Part shown: positions 43,675 through 51,928 of the stretch, piece after piece
Layout: every line of letters starts with the position of its first letter
Numbering within the stretch: position 1 is the first letter of the stretch
From: Saprospiraceae bacterium
Lineage (GTDB): Bacteria; Bacteroidota; Bacteroidia; Chitinophagales; Saprospiraceae
DNA: 64,000 nucleotides
Direction: 5' to 3'
Assembly (NCBI GenBank): GCA_019187225.1
Contig: JABAQQ010000004.1
Location: 62,001 to 126,000 of the forward strand
Translations under genes and position numbers: made by a program
Notes under the pieces: generated by a model
Seen by the model: the letters and a program-made list of their open reading frames with translations, nothing else
Databases searched by the model: none
What the model was told of the DNA's origin: nothing

Positions 43675-44799
43675 ATGCGCCTACTGCTCTATCCACTCGT
43701 CATTTGTATCATCACAGCAAATTTTTGCCAGGGCCAACCGGTAGTGATGTATCCAGGCGACACCAACAACGACGGCACCGCCAATCACTTCGATCTCCTG
43801 CCCATCGGGATCGCTTATGGCAGCGTTGGTCCGCCGCGTTTTCCCGCTTCGCTCGTTTGGGTACCGCAGCAAGCCGAACCATGGCCGCAAACATTGCCTG
43901 TCAGCCAAATCAATCTGGCTTTCGTGGACTGCAACGGCATGGATACCATCAACTCGCTGGACGTCGTCGCCATCGGCCTCAATTACGACAGCGTACAGGG
44001 ACCGCCCGCTTTTCCACCTCCTTCGCCATACCAGCCGAAACTGACCGACACCTGTTTCAGCTGCCCCAAGCCGGATATCGCCATCACATTCAACAAGGAT
44101 GTTGTGGATGTAACGGGCGAACTGGAAGCTTATATCCGCCTTGTTTATCCACCGGGAGTTCCCTCCTCGCTTGGCGCGCTGGGCATAGCTTTCGACGTGG
44201 AATACCACTACACCAACGAGATCATTGATTCGCTCACACAGGTTTTTCCGGATCAGTTTCCTGCCAACCGGATGTATGTCGCCGCAACGCATACCAATGT
44301 ACTGGCAACGGGTTCGCTGCCACCACCGGGCCGGATCGGGTTCGCAGCGGCAGGTCGCGGGCAAAACGTATTTTTTTCTACGGACACTCTGCTGACGGTA
44401 GAATTCATTATAACGGACATGATCATCCGGGACGAAGCGGCCGATACTTTTTCTTTAAATATTTCCAATATTCTGATCCTGAACAGGTTGGAGCAAGTGA
44501 TCTGTATGGGAAATATCACCAGAGACTCTGTGATTATTGTGTCGGCCAAAGCTCCGCCGGCATCAGGCCCTTTTGTTCGTATTTTACCCAACCCTGTCGG
44601 AGACATCTTGATTGTAGAATCGCCGGAATCGCCCGTGGAGAAAGTTGAAATATACGGCCTGAACGGTGCGTGTGTATTACAGGAAATGGCCAGTGAACAG
44701 AACAGAATCGAATTGCCAGTGGGCGCCTTATCGCCGGGGCTATGGCTGGTGGTTGTTCAGACAAAAGCAGGCGTTTTTACCAACAAATTCCTCAAGTAG
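43675..44799 (+). CDS. T9SS protein with dockerin-like loops and cohesin-like domain
   Basis: This 374-residue protein has a signal peptide (MRLLLYPLVICIITANFCQG), then two calcium-loop sequences, DTNNDGTANHFD (29-40) and DCNGMDTINSLD (85-96), like the two EF-hand-type loops of type I dockerins but separated by about 56 residues rather than the usual 35. From about residue 124 a beta-sandwich with PDIAITFNKDVVDVTGELEAYI, LGIAFDVEYHYTNEII and LTVEFIITDMII resembles a cohesin. The T9SS tail is VRILPNPVGDILIVESPE to SPGLWLVVVQTKAGVF. It is exported and probably surface-attached. Dockerin and cohesin calls are by motif only. It converges on the anti-sigma-type gene with a 4-bp gap. Confidence 0.75.
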   Translation: MRLLLYPLVICIITANFCQGQPVVMYPGDTNNDGTANHFDLLPIGIAYGSVGPPRFPASLVWVPQQAEPWPQTLPVSQINLAFVDCNGMDTINSLDVVAIGLNYDSVQGPPAFPPPSPYQPKLTDTCFSCPKPDIAITFNKDVVDVTGELEAYIRLVYPPGVPSSLGALGIAFDVEYHYTNEIIDSLTQVFPDQFPANRMYVAATHTNVLATGSLPPPGRIGFAAAGRGQNVFFSTDTLLTVEFIITDMIIRDEAADTFSLNISNILILNRLEQVICMGNITRDSVIIVSAKAPPASGPFVRILPNPVGDILIVESPESPVEKVEIYGLNGACVLQEMASEQNRIELPVGALSPGLWLVVVQTKAGVFTNKFLK

Positions 44800-44803
44800 A
44801 CGC

Positions 44804-45547
44804 TTACAATTCCTTCAACAACACCTGCGCCTGTTCGTAGCGGGCATCGCCGGGTGCTATTTTTTGCAATTCGGTTTTACAGGCTGCGGTGTTTTTGTCT
44901 TTTAAAAAACTCAGTGCGACATACCACGTTGCTTCGCCAAGAAGGGCCGTACTGCCTGCCGCCACCGGCGTCAAAACCGCCCGCGCGTCGGCAGTGCGGT
45001 CGAGTTCGATCAGGCATATTCCTTTGTACAGGAGTGCCGTCGGATCACGGGGTTGTTCGGCCAGCAAGCGATCGAGGGCGGAAAGCGCTGTGGCATAGTC
45101 CTTTGAATTGAAAGCCGCTTCGGCATCGGCAGCGGACTGTTCCGCTGCACCGCGCACGGTAAGGGAAAGCGGCGCGTGTTGGGCATATTGACGATACGAC
45201 GGGCTGCCGGTCGAGGTAATAAACCACACAGCGATGGCCACCAGGGCAAGACCCGCCGCCGCCGCCAGCCAGCGCAGGCGCGTCATGCGGGCGGTCATAG
45301 GCGGCTGACCGACAGATTTTTTTAATTCCGCCTCCTTAAAAAAATCGGTGCCGACAGCGGACAGCGTATCGGAAAAAACCTGCCGTTTCGCAGCACGGCG
45401 GGGGAACGCCTCCATTTCCCGCCGCAGGTCGAATTCCCGCCCGAATGCAGCATCCGAAGCTGCACGCATTTCAACGGCTTGCGCGTTTTCGGGCGACAAC
45501 AGACCATTGAAATAGTCGTCTAACAGTTGAATATCTTGCTCGTTCAT
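44804..45547 (-). CDS. Membrane TPR protein, probable anti-sigma partner
   Basis: This is a 247-residue protein. The first 90 residues are a charged cytoplasmic part (LLDDYFNGLLSPENAQAVEMRAASDAAF) with the acidic, small-helix pattern of anti-sigma N-termini. One membrane helix follows (LRWLAAAAGLALVAIAVWFI, about 91-110). The outer part has TPR helices (AEAAFNSKDYATALSALDRLL, ALLYKGICLIELDRTADARAV, TWYVALSFLKDKNTAACKTEL). It lies 41 bp downstream of an ECF sigma gene on the same strand. A sigma/anti-sigma pair with extracytoplasmic TPRs is the natural reading: the TPRs would sense or bind an envelope partner. No CxxC/zinc anti-sigma motif is present. Confidence 0.72.
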   Translation of the reverse strand: MNEQDIQLLDDYFNGLLSPENAQAVEMRAASDAAFGREFDLRREMEAFPRRAAKRQVFSDTLSAVGTDFFKEAELKKSVGQPPMTARMTRLRWLAAAAGLALVAIAVWFITSTGSPSYRQYAQHAPLSLTVRGAAEQSAADAEAAFNSKDYATALSALDRLLAEQPRDPTALLYKGICLIELDRTADARAVLTPVAAGSTALLGEATWYVALSFLKDKNTAACKTELQKIAPGDARYEQAQVLLKEL

Positions 45548-45588
45548 GGCGTGGCGGAGTTAAGAGTTATGAGATATTAGTGATGAAC

Positions 45589-46146
45589 TTATGGTTCATT
45601 ATAAATCGCCCGCCACCGCTCGGTGCAAGCGTTTTTGCGCCGGTATAGCGTGTCCACGCTGTTCATTTGCAGCGTTTCGGCAGCTTCTTTCGCAGCGGTG
45701 CCGTTTGAAAGCAGCGTGAGCAGCTGACGACACAAGTCGCTCAATTGCCCGAAAGCCCGTGCCAGCCGTTCCTGACGGCTTTGTTCGGCCAGGGCCTCTT
45801 CGGCAACGGTCAACACGTCGGCGGCGACTTCGAGGTTATATCGCCGCTCCTCCTCATTTCTTACCTCTGCCTCCCTGCCTTTTTGCCGCAGCCGGTCGAT
45901 CCACTTGCGCGACCATATCACGTGCAGCAGCGCGCCGAGCGGGCAAGTCAGCACAAAATCAGGCTGTTGCGCTTTTTCAAACACGGCCATCAGCGCTTCC
46001 TGAAAAATATCGCGCGCATCGTCGGGCGAGCCGCCGCGGGCGACCACCCAGCGCAACGCCTGGGCGGAATGCTGTTTGTAAATCTCCCGGATGTCGCGCT
46101 CGGAGTGGCGGCGCAGGGCTTCGATGTAGCGGTGGTCAGCGTGCAT
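45589..46146 (-). CDS. ECF-type RNA polymerase sigma factor
   Basis: This is a 185-residue protein. Region 2 holds DIREIYKQHSAQALRWVV, DARDIFQEALMAVFEKA and the promoter-melting helix LLHVIWSRKWIDRLRQKGRE. Region 4 is QLSDLCRQLLTLLSNGTAAKEAAETLQMNSVDTLYRRKNACTERW, a helix-turn-helix for the -35 or -33 element. Linker length fits an ECF (group 4) sigma factor. The ATG at 46146 is used. It is cotranscribed with the TPR membrane protein. Targets are unknown; the PKD/TPR-CHAT genes on the other side of the repeat array are candidates. Confidence 0.88.
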   Translation of the reverse strand: MHADHRYIEALRRHSERDIREIYKQHSAQALRWVVARGGSPDDARDIFQEALMAVFEKAQQPDFVLTCPLGALLHVIWSRKWIDRLRQKGREAEVRNEEERRYNLEVAADVLTVAEEALAEQSRQERLARAFGQLSDLCRQLLTLLSNGTAAKEAAETLQMNSVDTLYRRKNACTERWRAIYNEP

Positions 46147-46343
46147 GGTGGTGAGCAGTGGGCAGTGGCAATAACCGGATTGTTCTCATGGCGTAGTGAG
46201 CAGGTTTGAGATAAGACTACAAAAGAACGCAGATTCCGGATTATTCGGAAGAGGAGTCCTGCGCTATTCAGATACATCGGTAAGTCCCACCAATAAATCG
46301 GTGGGTTGAACGCAAAAAATCCTCCGGATTTGGCACTCAGCCC
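46147..46343. other. Intergenic region upstream of the sigma gene
   Basis: No gene seen. One inverted copy of the hairpin word (CCCACCAATAAATCGGTGGG, 46287-46306) precedes the main array. No clear promoter for the sigma gene was identified. Together with the array and the part up to 46861 this makes a gene-free stretch of about 715 bp. Confidence 0.5.
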
Positions 46344-46576
46344 ACCGATTTATCGGTGGGGAAAAACGACGGATTCAGCACCGGTTTATCGGTGGGGAAA
46401 AACGTCGGATTCAACACCGATTTATCGGTGGGGAAAAACGTCGGATTCAACACCGATTTATCGGTGGGGAAAAACGACGGATTCAGCACCGGTTTATCGG
46501 TGGGGAAAAACGTCGGATTCAACACCGGTTTATCGGTGGGGAAAAACGTCGGATTCAACACCGATTTATCGGTGGG
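46344..46576. repeat. 36-bp tandem repeat array, seven copies, each with a hairpin
   Basis: Seven copies of TTTATCGGTGGGG occur exactly 36 bp apart (46349, 46385, 46421, 46457, 46493, 46529, 46565). The connecting part reads AAAAACG-A/T-CGGATTCA-A/G-CACCG-A/G. CACCGATTTATCGGTG within each unit is a palindrome with stem CACCGAT/ATCGGTG. Because 36 is divisible by three, several frames are open (12-residue repeats), but none starts or ends like a gene. Units abut without spacers, so it is not CRISPR. The remaining stretch to 46861 holds no other feature I can support. Confidence 0.9.
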
Positions 46577-46861
46577 AGGTAAGATTTTTTAAAACCTGCG
46601 ATATGTATCAAAACAGAGATCGCATGGATAATCCGGAGGTCATCCCAACCAAAACTAATTCCGGAAGACCACACAGTGACATGCGGAGCCTCTCCGTATG
46701 GCGGCGATTCCCGGGCGCTCCCGGTTCCGCAAACGAGCGGGACGGGGGCGCTCAAACCATTGAATGACAGAGATACGGCACGATTTTTACACCTTTGGGA
46801 TATCTTTTCGGGAGACAACCGGTGCACAACATTATTTTACGACCATAAACAATTTTTCCCG

Positions 46862-48868
46862 ATGAAAAATCTGCACAACCTTTTCCTCGCATTTTTCCTT
46901 TTGTCCGGCAGTCCGCTCATGGCACAGGACGCGCTGCCTGAACGGCAGGCTGATTTCACGTTTGCAAAGGAAGGAGAAGGCATTCGTTTCCAACCCCTTA
47001 TGCCGCCATTGGTGCAAAAAGCGGGTGCACCGGCAGCGTACTACACCTACTTCTGGGAGTTCGGCGACGGCGCCTTCAGCCGGGAGGAAAAACCGTCGCA
47101 CCGCTATGCCCAACCGGGCGAGCACGAAGTCATCCTCGACGCTACCGCGCATTATGACAACGGCAAAAAAGCAAAAAAAAGAAAAAACAAAGTGCCCGGC
47201 GAGCGCCGGGAAGCGCTGGCCGGCATCGCGCTTCCCGATGTGTTTGAGGAAAAAAGCAAACAAGCCATCGCCATGGCTGCGAATGCCATGCCCAGGGCGG
47301 AGGAAGAACTGACCCTCGTCATCAGCTACCGCAACAACGGCTTCGTAACCACCGATGGACGGCTGCACCTGTTTTTCAACGAGAAAAAATACAAAACCGC
47401 GCATTTCGATTTTCTGGAAGCCCGCACCCATTTCGGCGAAACTGCCGACCCGCTTTTTTCTCAAACTTTGCCGACGCATACGCTTCCCGTTTCGGGCTGG
47501 ACGGCATTGTCCCTGCGGTCGTCCGCCGGAGCATGTATTTCCTGGCAGGATAATGATGCGACTTTCAGCATTTTGCAGGACATGCTGAACAACGCCCGTA
47601 GCGCCTATCGCGAGGAAAAAGCCTGGCGTTTCACCGGTCTCGAAGCCGGAGACAAACGCAACCTGTTCGTCAGTCTCGCAGGCACCTCCGGCATGCTCAA
47701 AGACACCAGCGCTTTCATCCACCTCGAGGTCGTTTTTGCACCCGACGACCCCGCCACGGCGCCGGAGCGGTTCGAGCTGGAGATCGAGATCGTCGCTTCC
47801 CACGACCCCAATGTGATCGCCGTGTCGGACAACCGTGTGAGTTACCGCACCCTTGGCAGTAAAAATTTCGACTACAAAGTGCAATTCCAGAACAATGGCG
47901 AAGGTTCTGCCAGCACAGTGGAGTTGAAAGTCGAAATTCCCGATGGACTCGACATGACCCGGATGCGCCCCATCAAATGGCACCCGGAATGCCCGATTTG
48001 CCCCAAAACGCCTACCGACCGCAGTTGCCTCGATACGGCGTCTTCCAAAAACGGCCTGATCTTCACTTTCCGCAACATTTACCTGCCCGGCAGCCGCCAG
48101 GAGGGCGTGGACGACCGGGATTCCACCAAGGGTTTTGTGAAATACCGCATTGTTGCGGACAAAGACATGCCCAAACGTTCCTTCCGCAGCCGCGCCAAAA
48201 TTACTTTCGATAAAAACCCGCCCATCTATACCAATTTCACCAAAACCCGCTTCAAAACCGGCATCTCGCCCGGATTGAAAGCAGGCTATCATTTTGCGCC
48301 CGATTCCGGCAATACCGGCTATTTTTTTCTCGGCGCCAGCCTTTCGCCCTACAAACCGTGGCGCATCTACCCGCAAATCGAACTATTGACGGGGATCAAA
48401 GGCCGGACGGACGCGCCGGATCAAATGTTCACCTCGGCTGACACCATTGTTCATCCCGGCGCGCTGACCCGTATCATCCGGACCGATAGCCTGGTGAAAG
48501 GCCGGCAAGGGCACCTCTCACTCGAATTACCAGTGTTGCTGCGCAAAAACTTTACGGGATATTTTGGTGCGGGTGTGGGCGGCGCTTTACAAATATTCTT
48601 TGAAAATGGCGAGCGCAGCACACAGACCAGAACGATCAACAGCCTGGTTTCTCCTGACAAACCCGAGCCCGTCGCCGCAGATACCATACTTTTTGCAGCC
48701 GTCAGCAGCACATATTCCGAAACGCGCACGCGGTTCGCCGCCTTTGCCGACTTCACTTTCGGGTCGGTGCGCGCCGGTCCCAATCTCGGCATCAGGGCAG
48801 GTGCCGTGCTGGGGCGAAGGAAAGAGATGAAGCCTTTCGTGCAGGTGTCGCTGGAGATGAAGTTGTAA
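46862..48868 (+). CDS. Exported PKD/DUF11-like protein with C-terminal outer-membrane barrel
   Basis: This is a 668-residue protein from the ATG at 46862 with a signal peptide (MKNLHNLFLAFFLLSGSPLMAQ). A PKD domain (about 30-105, YTYFWEFGDGAFSREEKPSHRYAQPGEHEVIL) and an LxxGDKRNLFVSL-type Ig module precede a DUF11/DUF7619-like domain (about 310-470: DPNVIAVSDNRVSYRTLGSK, YKVQFQNNGEGSASTVELKVEIP). The C-terminal about 180 residues are barrel-like (LKAGYHFAPDSGNTGYFFLGASLSPY, FTGYFGAGVGGALQIFF, ending FVQVSLEMKL). It is probably an outer-membrane-anchored surface protein. It is followed 46 bp later by the TPR-CHAT gene on the same strand, so the two are likely in one transcript. Confidence 0.8.
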   Translation: MKNLHNLFLAFFLLSGSPLMAQDALPERQADFTFAKEGEGIRFQPLMPPLVQKAGAPAAYYTYFWEFGDGAFSREEKPSHRYAQPGEHEVILDATAHYDNGKKAKKRKNKVPGERREALAGIALPDVFEEKSKQAIAMAANAMPRAEEELTLVISYRNNGFVTTDGRLHLFFNEKKYKTAHFDFLEARTHFGETADPLFSQTLPTHTLPVSGWTALSLRSSAGACISWQDNDATFSILQDMLNNARSAYREEKAWRFTGLEAGDKRNLFVSLAGTSGMLKDTSAFIHLEVVFAPDDPATAPERFELEIEIVASHDPNVIAVSDNRVSYRTLGSKNFDYKVQFQNNGEGSASTVELKVEIPDGLDMTRMRPIKWHPECPICPKTPTDRSCLDTASSKNGLIFTFRNIYLPGSRQEGVDDRDSTKGFVKYRIVADKDMPKRSFRSRAKITFDKNPPIYTNFTKTRFKTGISPGLKAGYHFAPDSGNTGYFFLGASLSPYKPWRIYPQIELLTGIKGRTDAPDQMFTSADTIVHPGALTRIIRTDSLVKGRQGHLSLELPVLLRKNFTGYFGAGVGGALQIFFENGERSTQTRTINSLVSPDKPEPVAADTILFAAVSSTYSETRTRFAAFADFTFGSVRAGPNLGIRAGAVLGRRKEMKPFVQVSLEMKL

Positions 48869-48914
48869 ATCAGGGTTGGAAAATCCCTTACTTTGTTGCG
48901 CAATACCGGAATCT

Positions 48915-51710
48915 ATGCATATCCGACAGGCGGTGGCCGTCTTTATTTTTCTGTTGTTAAAAATTTATTCAATTCCGGCCCAAACCGGCAGTGACCTGCA
49001 CCGGTACGACCTGAATATCGCCCGCTTTTTGGAGCGCAACCAACGCGACAGTTTTCTTTTTTACGCTCAGGAAAAACTCTGGCTTGCCCGCGCGTCTGAC
49101 AGCCTCGCCGTATGGGGCTGGACGCAATTGGATTTACATGATTTTTATTCGGAGAACGGCGATGACGAACAAGCCCTGACTGCCCTCGAAACCGCATCGC
49201 AACAGCGTTGGCGCGAACCGAACAACCCGGAAGAATGGGAGCCTTTTCTGTATGTGCAGCAAAATAAGGGTTGGTGTTTGTTCCAGTCAGGCAAAGTCTG
49301 GCAGGCCGTACAGGCGTACGAAAGCGCCGCCCAACTGTATGAGCGTTTCCGATATCCTGACCTCGACGCGGTAGAGACGATCTACAAACCCCTCGGCGCT
49401 CATTACACCCGCTTGGGCGACAACGAAAAAGCCATTGCCGTTTTTGAAAAAGCCCTTTTGCTGGGTGGAGACTCCGAGTCTATGGCCGGACTTTACAGCA
49501 ACATCGGCATTGTGCAGTGGAACCGGGGCGAATTTATTCCTGCTGCTGCGGCTTTCCGGAAGGGTTTGGATTTGAAGCATGTTTCCGCGATCAAAAAGGC
49601 TTTACTGCTTTCCGGACTCGCTCAAACCATGCTCGACGCAGGTGAAGTCCGCCAGGCATTTGAAATCGCGAAGCAATCTCTTGCACTGATCCAAACACAG
49701 CGGCACAAAGACCCTCAAACCATCGAATACCGCGCTTATGCCCGCCGTGCCGCCGGGCAGGCCGCTACTGCGCTTGGTCGCTACGCCGATGCCGGTCAAT
49801 TTCTTGCCGGCGCGCTGACCGATGCAGCCGCCGTTTTTGGCAATACTTCCCGCGACGTCGGCAAAATCGAAATTGCCCGCTCCCATTTATTCCGGAAACA
49901 AGGCAATTTGCAATCCGCCATCGAATCAGCCAACCGTGCGCTGAGCGCCATATTGCCCGGTTTTAAGCCGAAAAAGCCCCGCGACATCCCGGATTTAGAC
50001 AGTTTTTATGAAGAAAACGTCATTTTTGAGGCATTAGAGGCGAAAGCCCTGGCTGCTGAGCAAATGTTTCGGCAATATGGCGATGTGGACTGGCTTTCTC
50101 TTGCTCTCCTGTGCCACGACCTCGCCTGGCAAGCCGAAATAAAACTGCGCAAGGTGCACCAATACAGCTCCTCCAAATTGAACCTGCAACAAAACATCCG
50201 TGTCCGCGAGGAGTCGGCTATGCGCATTGTGCGGCTTTTGTATGAAAAAACCGGGCAAGCGAAGTATATTGAAAAGGCTTTTGCAATAACGGAGCGCAGC
50301 AAAGCCATTCTTTTGCTCGACGCTGTTCGCGACAATCTGTTGCGCCAGGGTGCGGCAGGAAAAGACGCCCGTTTCGCGCAAATTACGGCGCTTCGCCAAA
50401 GTCTCGCCTACTTTGAACGCAACCTCCTGCTCGAACCCGCGAATTCGAAAGTCCCGCAATGGCGCATCGAAGCCGACGTCCTGAACAGTCAGATCATCCT
50501 GCTCGAACGCGATCTGGCCGCCAGTTATCCGCACTTGTCGAACCGCCCGATAGTATCCTCCGAAATGCTTCCCTCGACCGGAGACCTGGCCGACAACGAA
50601 GCATTGGTCGCTTATTTTGCCAGGGAAAACACCCTGGATGTTTTTATTTTTCAAAAAAACGAGCCGCCAATATGGCATTGTCTGTCGAATGACGATACCC
50701 TGAAAACACTCACCATCCGGTTTTTATCTTTTTTTGAGAACAGCGCCGCTATCCTGAACGCACCGCAGGCATACCTCGGGTCGGCCCATGCACTGTGGCA
50801 AAAGATCGTACCTTCCGAAGTCACCGGCATTGCCCGGCTGTGCATCATACCCGACGGCTTTCTGAATTTTATCCCGTTTGAAGCGCTGGTAGTCGAGCCT
50901 CCGGGCGGTTACACTTCATTGCGTAATGCTGCCTATCTGATTGTAAAACAGGAAGTTCGCTACGCCTGGTCGCTGGCCGTGCTGCATCAGCAAAACAATT
51001 TGCAACAACGGGCAGAGCGATACTTGCTTGCCGTCGCCCCTGGTTTCGCCCATGGCGAACGTGGTCTCGCTCCTTTGAAGAGCGGGCGAAATGAATGGGA
51101 GCCGGCGGCCGGGGGAATCCGGGAACTCGTGGAGCAGGAAGCTGTTGCGCAACATTTTTTGCAGGAAGCGCCGCATTACCGGATAGTGCACCTGTCGTCT
51201 CACGCTTTTTCCGATCTGAATCCACGTGTGGAATTGTACGACCGGGCGCTCTTCCTGCCCGACATTTATGCCTTGCCGCTCGATGCCGACCTGGTGGTGT
51301 TGAGCGCCTGTCAGACGGGTCAGGGCCGCGAGCAAAAAGGCGAGGGTGTCATGAGCCTCGCACGGGCATTCGCGCAATCCGGCGCAGCCTGCATCGTATC
51401 GAGTCTGTGGTCGGTGAATGATCACAGCACGGCCTGGATACTGGCTCGTTTTTATCAGCATCTCCATGAAGGAAATACCATTTGTAAGGCGCTGCGACAG
51501 GCCAAAATAGATTACCTCACCGACCCCAATATCGGCCCTGCCGTACAATCCCCTTATTTTTGGGCGGGTCTGGCGCCAGTAGGCGCCGACCGGAAGATCC
51601 GGGCAGGCGGGCATGATTGGTCTATCCTGGCGCCGGTTCTCGGAGCGGCAGTAGCAATGGCGCTGCTCGTACTTTTCCGGTATTTCATACGGCGCAAGGC
51701 GATGGGATGA
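48915..51710 (+). CDS. Exported TPR-CHAT protease with C-terminal membrane anchor
   Basis: This 931-residue protein has a signal peptide (MHIRQAVAVFIFLLLKIYSIPAQ), then TPR helices over about residues 40-330 (ETIYKPLGAHYTRLGDNEKAIAVFEKALLLGG, MAGLYSNIGIVQWNRGEFIPAAAAFRKGL). The caspase-like CHAT domain, from about 560, has catalytic His763 in HLSSHAF and Cys799 in LSACQTG, 36 residues apart, plus GVMSLARAFAQSGAACIVSSLWSVND. The very C-terminus is one transmembrane helix (LAPVLGAAVAMALLVLFRYFI). Signal peptide plus anchor places the protease domain outside the cytoplasm, unlike the cytoplasmic TPR-CHAT proteins of type III-E CRISPR systems. The substrate is unknown. It is translationally close to the upstream PKD/barrel gene. 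Confidence 0.92.
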   Translation: MHIRQAVAVFIFLLLKIYSIPAQTGSDLHRYDLNIARFLERNQRDSFLFYAQEKLWLARASDSLAVWGWTQLDLHDFYSENGDDEQALTALETASQQRWREPNNPEEWEPFLYVQQNKGWCLFQSGKVWQAVQAYESAAQLYERFRYPDLDAVETIYKPLGAHYTRLGDNEKAIAVFEKALLLGGDSESMAGLYSNIGIVQWNRGEFIPAAAAFRKGLDLKHVSAIKKALLLSGLAQTMLDAGEVRQAFEIAKQSLALIQTQRHKDPQTIEYRAYARRAAGQAATALGRYADAGQFLAGALTDAAAVFGNTSRDVGKIEIARSHLFRKQGNLQSAIESANRALSAILPGFKPKKPRDIPDLDSFYEENVIFEALEAKALAAEQMFRQYGDVDWLSLALLCHDLAWQAEIKLRKVHQYSSSKLNLQQNIRVREESAMRIVRLLYEKTGQAKYIEKAFAITERSKAILLLDAVRDNLLRQGAAGKDARFAQITALRQSLAYFERNLLLEPANSKVPQWRIEADVLNSQIILLERDLAASYPHLSNRPIVSSEMLPSTGDLADNEALVAYFARENTLDVFIFQKNEPPIWHCLSNDDTLKTLTIRFLSFFENSAAILNAPQAYLGSAHALWQKIVPSEVTGIARLCIIPDGFLNFIPFEALVVEPPGGYTSLRNAAYLIVKQEVRYAWSLAVLHQQNNLQQRAERYLLAVAPGFAHGERGLAPLKSGRNEWEPAAGGIRELVEQEAVAQHFLQEAPHYRIVHLSSHAFSDLNPRVELYDRALFLPDIYALPLDADLVVLSACQTGQGREQKGEGVMSLARAFAQSGAACIVSSLWSVNDHSTAWILARFYQHLHEGNTICKALRQAKIDYLTDPNIGPAVQSPYFWAGLAPVGADRKIRAGGHDWSILAPVLGAAVAMALLVLFRYFIRRKAMG

Positions 51711-51928
51711 CACATCAATTTTTCTTCATCTACTGTGATTTTGAATTTGAAAAAATTCAGACATTTGCACATCCTTCTTTCGCCCACATCCTAATCCGAA
51801 AGCCCCTTTCCCAACCAATTTCCCGCCGTAGTCTCTGGTTTTCAAACCTTTCGTTAATCATTTTTGTCCGCGTAAGAAACGCGGCTGGCCGCCGTTCTAC
51901 CGCCCGGACGAAATTTAACCCATTCCCC

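Noticed and set aside
46344-46576. CRISPR-like array
   Set aside because: Repeats abut with no variable spacers and there are no cas genes in the window.
46306-46767. Open frames across the 36-bp repeat array (12-residue repeats on both strands)
   Set aside because: The unit length is divisible by three, so frames stay open by chance; no signal, no start context, no ending domain, and both strands are open at once.
46832-48376. 514-residue frame antisense to the PKD/barrel gene
   Set aside because: Overlaps a gene with a signal peptide and a domain order typical of Bacteroidota; the antisense translation lacks any family pattern.
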